Virus record (IMG/VR): IMGVR_UViG_3300042562_000944
Coordinates: 1-28,793 of that record
Length of the DNA: 28,793 bases
From: a virus
Strand: one strand, 5' to 3'
The number at the start of each line of letters is the position of its first letter. The stretch's first letter is position 1. The position numbers and the translations under genes are program-made. This document shows positions 15,615 through 23,808 of this stretch, piece by piece. The notes under the pieces were generated by a model. The model was not told the DNA's origin, searched no databases, and worked only from the letters and a program-made list of their open reading frames with translations.

Positions 15615-18064
15615 TCGATACTCTCCACGACGCCGTCAACGATGGTCACTGTCTTGCCGTCAGGTGTCAAGAATACGCCTGAGAACCGTGCTTTAGCCCT
15701 TGATCGTGACTGATATCGATCGTTGCAATCCGAAAGCGTCATATAGGAGTTATCCGAAAAGCCGTTTGGTGGCACACCGCCAAGACGTGCCATGCCAGCG
15801 TTTTGGATGCAAGTGAAACCGCCGCCCATTTGATCTTTGAAGCCCATTTGGTCATAGCTGACGAACATGCCGGCTGAACTTCCTGTGTCTACCGTCAGGC
15901 CGGAAGTGGATATGGTGACCTGTTCCGGTGAGCTTAGTGGGACGTACTTTGCGTCAGTCTGCTCGATGGTCAAGCCGCCGCCACTGGCGTCAGCATCGGT
16001 GTCTTGTGCCAGCCAGATATTCCCGCCCGGTAGCTGGGTATTGACCTTTGTGATCTTCCACCCAGTACCAACGCCTGATTTAGCAAGCGTCTTTGAGCCA
16101 ATAACACTGCCAACACCGCCACCGCTTTGCGGCAAAAGCGTGATCGTCGCATTGCCAAGATTGATTACATGCAACGTGGTTTCGACTGGGCCTGCACCAA
16201 GCGTCAAGGAGATGTCTTCAGTCCCGCTGTATGTGTAGACACAGCTTGAGAGTCCGTCTGCGCCGAGTTGCCTCGATCCAGTTAGCGGGATGATCTCCGG
16301 CATAAAGTCGCTCACGACGGCTGAACCAAAGCTCCATCTTGGCCTCGTCAGGTCGTCGCCCGGCGTAAGGGAGACAGCCTGGAACTGCATGGGGTCTTCG
16401 CCGGGTGCTTGTGATGCCCCCGTTGCTTTCCAATTCATGCCAAACGCCGACTGAGCCATGGTCGTTGGCGTTTCACCCGTCTCTTTTTGGCAGGAGATTT
16501 CCAAACCGTCGCCATAAACCTTGATCTTGGCTGCATGAGTCTTCGTGCCAGACAGGTCGTACAGGTAGCTGGCTATCTCGGTCTGCCCCGAAAACGACGC
16601 AGGGTCGGCAATGACGGAGACCTCCGAGCCGATCCTGTAGCCCTGAGACCGTCCCTTGTAACCCGTGATACCGTAGGACGCACCAATGGCGAAGACGTTC
16701 TGCGTATCGTTTTTCACGAACCCGTGAAACACTTCAGCTCCATCGCCGGAAAAGCCCACCTCACCCGTCACCGCTTGGTAGTGTGAACAATTGAGCGGGA
16801 TATTGCTGTCGGTGTTGATGTTGGCAAGTTTAGGCTGGTACAGACCGTTTGCCGTCTCCGTGTCCAGCCCACCACCGCCCGCACCAAGCGGAGCATAGCG
16901 GGCATCGGCGTACTTCCGGTTGACGTAGCTCAGGTTTCCCGGCGCAATGTCCGTCAGGGATTCCAGTGCCTTGGTGGTGTTGTTGTAGGCAAACCCGCCA
17001 GAGGTCTCCGTAAACGTCAGATTGCCGGTGCTCCTGATCGTCAGGTTGGCTGTAGTGTTGCCGCTGACGTTCGTGAACAGCTTGACCGAGTCCGTAGCCG
17101 CCGTGATACAACCGTAGTCTGTGGTACTGGCGTAGCTTGACAGGGACGAACCCACGACTGTAATCAGCACCTGCGAATACTTGCTCGGATCAGCGGTACT
17201 GACGCCCACCAGCTTGATCTGACCATTGTTGCCGACACCAACCGCACCCGTCTGGATGACCCCTGCCGTACCAAACGAGGTCTCAAGACCCGTAAAGTTT
17301 GCGAGGTTTGTGCCAGTCCAGTTGGCTTTAGGGATATAGCCTGTCAGGTTGCTTGGAAACATGACGCTGATCGTGCCATCGCCTGCGATGGTCGTATTGG
17401 CTCCCTGCTTGACCCCACCGAGCGTGCTGGCTGTAGCAGGAGGCAGAGTATAGTTGCCGCCTCCACCGCCGCCCGTGGCATTGGCCGCCCCCCAGACTGT
17501 TCCGTTGTAGGTCAGAACTTGCCCCGCCGTAGCGTTAGCCGGAGCCAGCAAGGTGCCAGCAAGCCTACTGTCCGCGTAGCCCTTTGTGATGTAAGAATTA
17601 TTGCTGAACTGATTGTCGGTCAGATTGGCCATGCTGCCCAGCGCGCCGCCCGTCCAGACGAACCCGGTACCGTTTGAGGTAAACGAAAATAGCTGATCGC
17701 TCAGAACCAAACCTGTAACGCCCTTGTTAGCGTCCAGATAAAGCCAGTTGTTATCTGTTCTCAGTCCAGCCTGAAACGCATCACCGGCCGTTAAACAGGC
17801 CCGGTTATTGTTCAGGTACAGAGTCGATCCGTTGGCCGTTCCGTTTGAGGCCGCGTAGCCCCCAGACTGAACGTTCATAGGCTCGCTGAGTGTTGCCGGT
17901 TCCACGTACTGGAATTGGGTCGGGCTTGAGGTTATCCCGTTCGGGTCGGTCGGCGGTGGCGCTGGTATGGGGCCGTCCGGGTCAACCACTGGATCCGCTG
18001 GAGTTGGGTTGATCGGGTCAACCGGGTCGTTCGGTGTTTGATTGGCTGTATTATCTTCGGCCAT
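15611..18064 (-). CDS. Large tail fibre / receptor-binding protein
   Basis: An 817-residue protein, the longest fibre in the locus. Residues 10-43 are an acidic Pro-rich linker (NDPVDPINPTPADPVVDPDG). The rest is Gly/Thr/Asn-rich beta sequence with modules common in phage fibres: YITKGYADSRLAG and YVNRKYADARYAPLG repeats, and STLGGVKQGANTTIAGDGT, which matches a block in the 382-residue fibre at 19920-21068 (SSVLGGVKIGTGITVSGDGT). A Gly6 run occurs at about residue 200. The C-terminus (LTPDGKTVTIVDGVVESIE) resembles the end of other tail fibres. The ATG at 18064 has AAGGGG six bases upstream. Host recognition is the likely role; no enzymatic domain or chaperone autoprotease motif is seen. Confidence 0.75.
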   Translation of the reverse strand: MAEDNTANQTPNDPVDPINPTPADPVVDPDGPIPAPPPTDPNGITSSPTQFQYVEPATLSEPMNVQSGGYAASNGTANGSTLYLNNNRACLTAGDAFQAGLRTDNNWLYLDANKGVTGLVLSDQLFSFTSNGTGFVWTGGALGSMANLTDNQFSNNSYITKGYADSRLAGTLLAPANATAGQVLTYNGTVWGAANATGGGGGGNYTLPPATASTLGGVKQGANTTIAGDGTISVMFPSNLTGYIPKANWTGTNLANFTGLETSFGTAGVIQTGAVGVGNNGQIKLVGVSTADPSKYSQVLITVVGSSLSSYASTTDYGCITAATDSVKLFTNVSGNTTANLTIRSTGNLTFTETSGGFAYNNTTKALESLTDIAPGNLSYVNRKYADARYAPLGAGGGGLDTETANGLYQPKLANINTDSNIPLNCSHYQAVTGEVGFSGDGAEVFHGFVKNDTQNVFAIGASYGITGYKGRSQGYRIGSEVSVIADPASFSGQTEIASYLYDLSGTKTHAAKIKVYGDGLEISCQKETGETPTTMAQSAFGMNWKATGASQAPGEDPMQFQAVSLTPGDDLTRPRWSFGSAVVSDFMPEIIPLTGSRQLGADGLSSCVYTYSGTEDISLTLGAGPVETTLHVINLGNATITLLPQSGGGVGSVIGSKTLAKSGVGTGWKITKVNTQLPGGNIWLAQDTDADASGGGLTIEQTDAKYVPLSSPEQVTISTSGLTVDTGSSAGMFVSYDQMGFKDQMGGGFTCIQNAGMARLGGVPPNGFSDNSYMTLSDCNDRYQSRSRAKARFSGVFLTPDGKTVTIVDGVVESIE

Positions 18065-18077
18065 GTGTTGCCCCTTG

Positions 18078-18920
18078 TTAGGATCCGAAAGTCGGGTTGT
18101 TCCCGCCCCATTTCTGGATCAGATAGCTTTCCACAGAGTTTATTTCAGCCGTTGTCAAGACGCGGTCATATGCGATAATTTCCGCGTAGTAGCCTGATAC
18201 AAGGCTGAACGCGGTATCCATGTACTGTAAATTCAGGTCACCCCCTAAGAGGTATCCGACTTTATAGTCATTTGGTAGCGGATTGTAATTGAGATACCCG
18301 TACCCGCCGGACAGGTTCCCAACCCGGTTTTCAACCCGGTCACCCGCTTTTTCGTGCCTGATACGTTTCCAGCCGTAAGACTGTAATAGCGGTTGGTTGG
18401 AGACTAGGGCGCCGCTCGGGGTTTTTGTCCATACGTTCGCATTAAGGCCGTAAACCAAGGGGCTGTAAGTCACATCCCCGGTGTAGTAGATCGACTGGCC
18501 GAATATGGGGCAACGGCTAGCCCCGTTCAGGTTGTTAGCCAGTCTGAACAGTACAAATAAGGTTAGATCGGGATAGTTATAAAACTCGCCCGTCATCACA
18601 GACTTTCCCTCAGTGTACAGCACAGACTTGCCATTGATTGCGTTCGGGTTGTTTCGCCCGAGATAGCGCCAGCCTTTATTCGACTTGATCGGCAAATTGA
18701 CTGCGTTTTTACCAACCCCCCGCGAACTGCTGAACGGCTTTTCGACAGACTTGTCAGTCAGTCCGTAGACTTCCGCCGTTGCTGGCGTGTTGAGGTTGGC
18801 GGTCGTCCCGTCAAAAAACGTGAAGGTACTTGGGTCGGCAAAGTCGAACCAAAGCACCATTCCGCCGACTGGCGGTACAGGGTCGGCCGCAAACAGCATA
18901 TTGGGGAATGGTAAAGGCAT
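18078..18920 (-). CDS. LamG / concanavalin-like lectin fibre protein
   Basis: A 280-residue protein with the pattern of a LamG/concanavalin A-like jelly-roll used by phage fibres to bind sugars. Near the N-terminus it has LWFDFADPSTFTFFDGT, then VYGLTDKS. The C-terminal strand and helix read GYYAEIIAYDRVLTTAEINS followed by VESYLIQKWG, a very common closing motif of this domain. The first 20 residues are hydrophobic (LPFPNMLFAADPVPPVGG) but lack a clear signal peptide. The ATG at 18920 follows the previous stop by one base. Codon choice looks different from flanking fibre genes, suggesting a swapped receptor module. The polysaccharide target cannot be told. Confidence 0.75.
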   Translation of the reverse strand: MPLPFPNMLFAADPVPPVGGMVLWFDFADPSTFTFFDGTTANLNTPATAEVYGLTDKSVEKPFSSSRGVGKNAVNLPIKSNKGWRYLGRNNPNAINGKSVLYTEGKSVMTGEFYNYPDLTLFVLFRLANNLNGASRCPIFGQSIYYTGDVTYSPLVYGLNANVWTKTPSGALVSNQPLLQSYGWKRIRHEKAGDRVENRVGNLSGGYGYLNYNPLPNDYKVGYLLGGDLNLQYMDTAFSLVSGYYAEIIAYDRVLTTAEINSVESYLIQKWGGNNPTFGS

Positions 18921-18921
18921 T

Positions 18922-19920
18922 TTAGCCGCCTATTCCAAGGTTGCGCTGAACGGCCCCGTACATATTCGTTCCATCATAGATGAACGAGAATACATCTATC
19001 GCATAGTTTGAACGCGACAAGGCCGGCTTGGTTTTATTGGGGAACATGTAATTTCCAAGCCAACCAATATCACAGGGTGTATTCAGCGCGCCTTGTACGA
19101 CTATCAGGGTGTAAGTGGCCCCGGGCACAAAACCGGCCCCGCTCGGGAAAGCCAGTTGCCGGGAAGACGTTAGCCTTAGAATTGCGATTTTCATCGGGTC
19201 GGCCGGCCATACAACCGGACTCGCCTCGACTAGATTAATCGCCCCGTAATCAGACTTCTTGATATACCGGTCGTCCATTTGAACACGGTTCAAGATTGAC
19301 TGATCCGTTAAAGCGAACCCGGGCGGGGGATTGTAGATTGCCCCGTTGACGCTTGATAAGGTCATCGAAGTGATGCTGGTATCAGTCCCGGCCGTCAGCG
19401 TCACCAAGTCTTGGCGGACAGTCACAGAAGAATTGAAAGCAATCCCGGCCGGCTTCAGGAACATTCCGATTTCACGATAGTCAGTGTTAAACAGCCGGTA
19501 TGAATCCAGTTGGCCACCAGCCACGGACTGGAAATACTCGCCCGCCATGTACCCGTAAGGAACGTTCGGCGCTGATGTGTGATGAACAACACCGTTCAAG
19601 ATGTTCTTATACTGGCCGGTTCCGCCAAGAGTGCCGGTTATGTTGGGGCACAAGTCCCCCTGATAACTGTTTACACTCCGCATAGTCGGAATGGTGGTCT
19701 GATTAGCGTAAGTCGTGTTTGCAAGCCGTGGCTGGTACAGAGTATCAGCAATAGACTTTGTTAAATCGCTGCCGCCAATACTGACAACCGTTCCATCACC
19801 CTTCTTGGTGTACAGCTTGCCGTCAGCGGTGTTGATGGCAAGCTCGCCGACCGTCAGGTTTGCTGGCGATGGAGTCGCATTGGCTGTCGCTGAACGCTTA
19901 AGAAGGATGGTGTTGGGCAT
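18922..19920 (-). CDS. Tail fibre protein with N-terminal adaptor
   Basis: A 332-residue fibre protein. Residues 1-50 (MPNTILLKRSATANATPSPA, then LTVGELAINTADGKLYTKKG) match the adaptor found at the start of many phage fibres, and a diverged copy begins the adjacent gene at 21068 (MPNTVRIKRR). The middle is beta-rich with an MDDRYIKKSDYG segment. The C-terminal 80 residues (GAGFVPGATYTLIVVQG, then DVFSFIYDGTNMYG) are the typical closing domain of tail fibres with a W/F/G-rich sandwich. The ATG at 19920 overlaps the upstream stop (TGATG). The SD, GGAGGG eight bases before, is encoded by the last codons of the upstream gene. It likely pairs with the LamG protein to form a receptor-binding unit. 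Confidence 0.75.
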   Translation of the reverse strand: MPNTILLKRSATANATPSPANLTVGELAINTADGKLYTKKGDGTVVSIGGSDLTKSIADTLYQPRLANTTYANQTTIPTMRSVNSYQGDLCPNITGTLGGTGQYKNILNGVVHHTSAPNVPYGYMAGEYFQSVAGGQLDSYRLFNTDYREIGMFLKPAGIAFNSSVTVRQDLVTLTAGTDTSITSMTLSSVNGAIYNPPPGFALTDQSILNRVQMDDRYIKKSDYGAINLVEASPVVWPADPMKIAILRLTSSRQLAFPSGAGFVPGATYTLIVVQGALNTPCDIGWLGNYMFPNKTKPALSRSNYAIDVFSFIYDGTNMYGAVQRNLGIGG

Positions 19921-21068
19921 CAGAACGTCCCTCCGTCAATGATGGACGATGGAGCGAGGTAGTCTGTACCAGCTACGGCAGCACTGAACGCTGCTTGGCT
20001 ATTACCCTTGATAATGCCGGTGATCGTGTTCACACCCGTGCCACCATAGGCCACGCTGATAACACCGGCATTCCATGTGCCAGAGGTCAGCGTCCCAACC
20101 TTGGTCAGGCTGGAGTTGACCACACCGACACCCAGAGTCGTGGCGTCCAGCACCGTGGTTCCAGCGACCTTGTAGGACTTGCTTGAGGCTACGTCAACCG
20201 ACTCGCTGAGAAGCCAGTTGCCCGTAGGTTGATCCCAGACAATGGTCTTGTCTGTCGCACCCTTGAGCGTGATGCCGCCACCATTGGCTGTGGCATCCGT
20301 AGGCGTCGCTACTTTGCCGAGAGTAATGTTCTTGTCGGTCACGTCAAGATTCTGAGCGTTGACCGTGGTCGTCGTGCCATTGACGGTCAGGTCGCCGCTG
20401 ACAATCAATGCCCCGGATACCGTGCCGCCCGTGAGCTTCAGGTAGGTTGCATCTGCCGTGGCAGGCTTGAGATAGATCGGGTCTGTGATCGGCGTCACGT
20501 CACCTGCAACCAGGGTGATTGCTCCGGTGCGGGTGTTGAAGCTCGTCACGCCACCGCCAGTCACGTTGGCCGAGATTGTGCCGTCACCAGAGACCGTGAT
20601 TCCCGTGCCGATCTTGACGCCACCCAAGACCGATGAAGATGCTGTGGGCAGGCTGTAGTTTACCGGAGTGTAGCCCAGAGCACCCGTGATGTCGCTGGAT
20701 AGGAACGTCACCGCACCAGAGCGGCCATTGAAGGTTGTCACGCCGGAGGAGATCGACCCAATCTTGGTCAGCACCCATGAAGTAGTGGCGAGCGTGGTGG
20801 AGTTGTCGTTAGGCGGGATGGTGGCCGAACACAGGACTGTTGCCGAGAAAGTTTTTGACCCGGTAATGGTCTGGGTCGTCACCTTGTCAACAAACGACCC
20901 ATTGCCGCCAATGGCTTGCACGGAGGTAGATCCACCACTGCCGTTGTCGCCAAAGCCGTAATAGAGCGTGTTGTCCATCTCGTTGAACGCCAGCTCGGCA
21001 TTCGACAGCGAGGCTGGAGCACCCTGAGCACCACTGACACGACGCTTGATCCGTACTGTATTCGGCAT
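19920..21068 (-). CDS. Tail fibre protein with repeated beta modules
   Basis: A 382-residue fibre protein. It opens with the adaptor MPNTVRIKRRVSGAQGAPAS followed by LSNAELAFNEMDNTLYYGFG. Next come fibre modules: TTFNGRSGAVTFLSSDITGA and a second SFNTRTGAITLVAGDVTPI copy, an internal duplication, then YLKLTGGTVSGALIVSGDLT and a C-terminal GTWNAGVISVAYGGTGVNT segment of a kind seen in many phage and cyanophage fibres. It ends in IIDGGTF, close to the ITDGGNF ending of the collagen-like gene upstream. The TAATG overlap at 21068 couples it to that gene. Probably a trimeric fibre shaft; no enzymatic motif is visible. Confidence 0.75.
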   Translation of the reverse strand: MPNTVRIKRRVSGAQGAPASLSNAELAFNEMDNTLYYGFGDNGSGGSTSVQAIGGNGSFVDKVTTQTITGSKTFSATVLCSATIPPNDNSTTLATTSWVLTKIGSISSGVTTFNGRSGAVTFLSSDITGALGYTPVNYSLPTASSSVLGGVKIGTGITVSGDGTISANVTGGGVTSFNTRTGAITLVAGDVTPITDPIYLKPATADATYLKLTGGTVSGALIVSGDLTVNGTTTTVNAQNLDVTDKNITLGKVATPTDATANGGGITLKGATDKTIVWDQPTGNWLLSESVDVASSKSYKVAGTTVLDATTLGVGVVNSSLTKVGTLTSGTWNAGVISVAYGGTGVNTITGIIKGNSQAAFSAAVAGTDYLAPSSIIDGGTF

Positions 21069-21622
21069 TAGAAGTTACCCCCGTCTGTGATTGTGGACTC
21101 TGGAAGATTGACCCACTTGGAAAGAGCCTTGTTGTAGATCGGGACGTCTCTCGCTGAGAGTCCCGTGAAGACGACATCTGAAAGTGCTTCAAACGTGAGC
21201 TTTGACGGATCGGCTGGCTTGTAGCCCAGTGCCGTTTCGATATCTGAGGCTGTGACCGTCTGTGCAGGCTGGCCCTGTGGCCCCTGCGGCCCGGTTGGCC
21301 CAGTGGCTCCGGTTGCCCCGGTCAGAGGCCCGGCATTGACCCACTTGGCCGGAGCCGGGCTTGCAGACCAGACATAGCAGTCCTGCGTCGCCTCATTGAT
21401 GTAGTAGTCGCCACCAGTGTTGCCAGTTGCAGGAAGCCCGGCCTCACTTGTGACTGTGCCTTTGAAGACAAGGCCCAGTCCCGTTGCCCCGGTTGCCCCG
21501 GTTGGCCCCTGAGCACCCTGCAATCCCGTATCGCCCTTGTCGCCCTGCGGCCCAACTGGCCCGACGCCAAAGTTCTGCCCGACACGGATCGCAACCTTCT
21601 CCCATTTTGACAGGTCAGGCAT
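21068..21622 (-). CDS. Collagen-like fibre protein
   Basis: A 184-residue protein that starts at the ATG at 21622, preceded by AGGAGA six bases upstream; a longer GTG-started frame is not needed. Two Gly-X-Y blocks form collagen-like triple helices: about residues 20-49 (GPVGPQGDKGDTGLQGAQGP and on) and 100-118 (GATGATGPTGPQGPQG). Between them is a short globular domain with FKGTVTSEAGLPATGNTGGD and YYINEATQDCYVW, a common phage module that sits between collagen stretches. The C-terminal domain ends in STITDGGNF. Collagen stretches usually stiffen trimeric phage fibres. It lies between the BppU-like gene and the 382-residue fibre and is coupled to both. Confidence 0.8.
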   Translation of the reverse strand: MPDLSKWEKVAIRVGQNFGVGPVGPQGDKGDTGLQGAQGPTGATGATGLGLVFKGTVTSEAGLPATGNTGGDYYINEATQDCYVWSASPAPAKWVNAGPLTGATGATGPTGPQGPQGQPAQTVTASDIETALGYKPADPSKLTFEALSDVVFTGLSARDVPIYNKALSKWVNLPESTITDGGNF

Positions 21623-21992
21623 ATTGGTTCTCCTCGCACTGACAAGCCGCCAACTGGCTATTGACATCAATGCAGCCACGGACGAGCGTCAGGGTGTATC
21701 CAGACTGGTCAATGGCAACGACAGAATACTTGTAAGACCCCACGGGCATATCCTGTGAATATCGGCTGAAATCGACAGTGATCCTGCCTGCTTCGGCATT
21801 GATAACGGACACGATCCCCAGCACAAAACCGTTCGGGTTGACGCTGACGGGGACGTAAAGTGTCGCCCTGAATCCCAGTCCAGTCAGGTCAACGGGAAGG
21901 CCGCTTGACCTATCCACAAACTCCAACGCCCATCGGTAAGAATCGCCCTCAATGAAATCGCCGTTCTTGATGGCAGCGTCTTGGTCAAGCAT
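21615..21992 (-). CDS. BppU-like tail fibre N-terminal domain protein
   Basis: A 125-residue protein. The ATG at 21992 is chosen over a GTG at 21998 because AAGGAGG lies six bases before the ATG and abuts the GTG. The sequence IKNGDFIEGDSYRWALEFVD then GLPVDLTGLGFRATLYV is the pattern of the beta-sandwich domain of baseplate upper proteins and related fibre adaptors (G-x-P-V-D-L-T-G signature). It also has a conserved-looking strand GRITVDFSRYSQDMPVGSYK. In other phages this domain links fibres to the baseplate. It is coupled to the collagen-like gene by an eight-base overlap. The C-terminus has three Cys and ends CQCEENQYA. Confidence 0.65.
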   Translation of the reverse strand: MLDQDAAIKNGDFIEGDSYRWALEFVDRSSGLPVDLTGLGFRATLYVPVSVNPNGFVLGIVSVINAEAGRITVDFSRYSQDMPVGSYKYSVVAIDQSGYTLTLVRGCIDVNSQLAACQCEENQYA

Positions 21993-22140
21993 CGCCACCC
22001 TCCTTGAGCGGAATGGCTATCGGAGGCTTGGGTTCGTCTGGCGGACGAACTGGAGGAGGTGGCACGACACCATCGTTCTTGATCCTCAGTGCGGCCCGTC
22101 TGCGGCTTCTGCGAATGACAACGAGATTAATCTTCCCCAC
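21985..22140 (-). CDS. Small basic, Pro-rich protein, 51 aa
   Basis: A short gene overlapping the end of the portal gene. I place the start at a GTG at 22140 because GGAGGTAACA precedes it with a correct SD distance; an ATG at 22170 would extend the overlap and lacks such a site. The 51 residues begin with a basic stretch (VVIRRSRRRAALRIK), then a Pro-rich tail (PPPPVRPPDEPKPPIAIP). No family is recognised. The arginine cluster suggests nucleic-acid or capsid binding. Its stop lies inside the start of the next gene (eight-base overlap). Confidence 0.5.
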   Translation of the reverse strand: MGKINLVVIRRSRRRAALRIKNDGVVPPPPVRPPDEPKPPIAIPLKEGGDA

Positions 22141-23692
22141 TGTTACCTCCGGGAGCTGGTGGTGGAGCATACTGGGCCTGTAGAGCCATCTGCTGCTCTT
22201 GGATCTGCATCTGGGCCTGTGCCACGATCATTTCTTCCTGATTGAGCTGCGTGAGCGTCATCTCGACCTTGAGCATCGCTTCGTCTTCTGTCAGTTGCTC
22301 GTTGTCCATGATGATCTGAACCCGGCTTGCGAGCTGGTTCTGGAGCAGGAACGCATCGTGGGAGTCCCTGTCAGGGCCGGGCCTGTTCTTGGTCATGGGA
22401 GGCCAGCGGAACGTCATGGAGAGGTTCGTCGATGCAGCCAAGAGGAGCTTCGGATCTATGACCGGACGGCTCTTGAACGAGGATATCTGGGCTGCGGCAG
22501 CAATGAGCGTAATGCGTGCCAGCTCCGTCTCGTACCGCTCAAAGGCCACCTGACGGTTCTCGGCCTCTTCGATGAGCGGCAACTGCTCGGACTGGATCGC
22601 AATGCCTGACGTGCCACCCTGCTGCTCCATCCTGATGGCCGATGGTGGAATGCCCAGCATCTCCAAGGAGAGGTCGATATAGGCTGTCAGGTCGTTCCAG
22701 TCGATGGTCGTAAACGAGGTGTCAGGGTACAGCCAGCCCAGTTCAGCCTCTGGCCCTTCGCCTTGGGCATTGAACGCATTGGGCAGGGTGACGAACTCAT
22801 CAGGCCGCATATTGGTTGGCACAACAAACTGCGGAGGGCAGTTCTTGGCGAAACCCTTGGGCCTCAGGTTCATGATCTGGTCGGAAAGATCCGTCAGACG
22901 CCTGACAACGTGTATGTTCAGGTCTCTCAGAGCCTTGCCTACGCCCGGACTCCAGAAGTAGTTGACAGGCTGCTCGTAGTGGAAGAACGCGAATGGGATC
23001 ACGCCCAGATAATTGACGCCGCTCTCCATCAGCTCGGCCTTGCCCTCGACAACCCTGTAGGTCGAGATATCGCGTGCCGTGTAGACCGTCGTAACGAACT
23101 GGTCATCACCGTAGGTCGAGAGCGTTGCCACCGCCACAGGCGTCTTGGAGTCCGTGGACGCGAACATCGGGACGATCTCTGAACCGTCCCACAACCGGAA
23201 CTTGACCGGGCTTGCCGCAGGGTCTGGCGAGAAGTTGGGGTAAACCTCCACCGCTGCCACGTCAGTCACATAGGTGGAGCGGTCTGCCGCCTGTACGATG
23301 GCTCCGACACCCTCGCGCCTGTAGAGGTCTTCCAGATAGATGGCGACATCCGGGAACGCCGGGATCATCCGCTTGGGCTGGTTCTTGTACAGGTACTTCG
23401 ACAATACCGATACGGCACGCTTCATGATGACGCTGTACCGCCAGACTTTCCTTGGCACAGCACTGCCGTTCATTGACGCGAACACATCATCGAACTCGGC
23501 ATTGTACGCCTGCTTGTTCTTCAGGTGCTCGGTAATGCGGGGATACTCGGTCTCAAACCCGTTGTTGACGTGCTTGACAATATCCTCTGGAGACTCAATC
23601 GTGGTTGGGGAGTATCGCCCGAAAGCCTTGCCAGCATTGCTGCCCAAGAGCTTGGAGGATGAACCAAACAGTGATCTCGTCTCTATGGGCAT
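22127..23692 (-). CDS. Portal protein
   Basis: A 521-residue protein downstream of the large terminase, the normal site of the portal. It would form the dodecameric ring at the capsid vertex through which DNA is packaged and ejected. The visible pattern fits: a helical N-terminus with KVWRYSVIMKRAVSVLSKYL, a beta-rich wing (VAAVEVYPNFSPDP), then a long stem and crown. The segment LGIPPSAIRMEQQGGTSGIA, followed by an acidic helix, is typical of the portal stem with the S/T-G-x-A/S motif that precedes the tunnel loop. The C-terminus is Gln-rich (IVAQAQMQIQEQQMALQAQ), probably the barrel or disordered tail. The SD is weak (AGGCG, ten bases). Confidence 0.85.
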   Translation of the reverse strand: MPIETRSLFGSSSKLLGSNAGKAFGRYSPTTIESPEDIVKHVNNGFETEYPRITEHLKNKQAYNAEFDDVFASMNGSAVPRKVWRYSVIMKRAVSVLSKYLYKNQPKRMIPAFPDVAIYLEDLYRREGVGAIVQAADRSTYVTDVAAVEVYPNFSPDPAASPVKFRLWDGSEIVPMFASTDSKTPVAVATLSTYGDDQFVTTVYTARDISTYRVVEGKAELMESGVNYLGVIPFAFFHYEQPVNYFWSPGVGKALRDLNIHVVRRLTDLSDQIMNLRPKGFAKNCPPQFVVPTNMRPDEFVTLPNAFNAQGEGPEAELGWLYPDTSFTTIDWNDLTAYIDLSLEMLGIPPSAIRMEQQGGTSGIAIQSEQLPLIEEAENRQVAFERYETELARITLIAAAAQISSFKSRPVIDPKLLLAASTNLSMTFRWPPMTKNRPGPDRDSHDAFLLQNQLASRVQIIMDNEQLTEDEAMLKVEMTLTQLNQEEMIVAQAQMQIQEQQMALQAQYAPPPAPGGNSGED

Positions 23693-23736
23693 GAGTGATA
23701 CGCCTGAGTGGAGGTATACAATCTTAACACCATAAA

Positions 23737-23765
23737 ATTGTCACCATCGTGGCAACTGGTGTCAA
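23737..23765 (-). promoter_or_regulatory. Possible promoter before portal gene
   Basis: In the 108-base gap between terminase and portal, TTGACA (23765-23760) is followed after 17 bases by GACAAT (23742-23737), a four-of-six match to a -10 box. GACACCAG overlaps the -35 box, as in the two other promoter-like sites. The -10 match is only fair. Confidence 0.4.
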
Positions 23766-23784
23766 GACAAATATTCCACGACAG

Positions 23785-23808
23785 ATATATTACCCGTGAG
23801 TTATATAT
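23785..23808 (-). other. AT-rich inverted repeat at terminase stop
   Basis: ATATATTAC, six-base loop, GTTATATAT: nine-base arms with one mismatch, overlapping the terminase stop codon. No U-tract follows on the minus strand, so it is not a clear terminator. It may modestly affect mRNA ends or be a chance AT-rich stretch. Confidence 0.3.

Noticed and set aside
20900-21622. Gly-Ala-Thr repeats as DNA-level repeats or slippage elements.
   Set aside because: They are explained by the collagen-like Gly-X-Y coding sequence.
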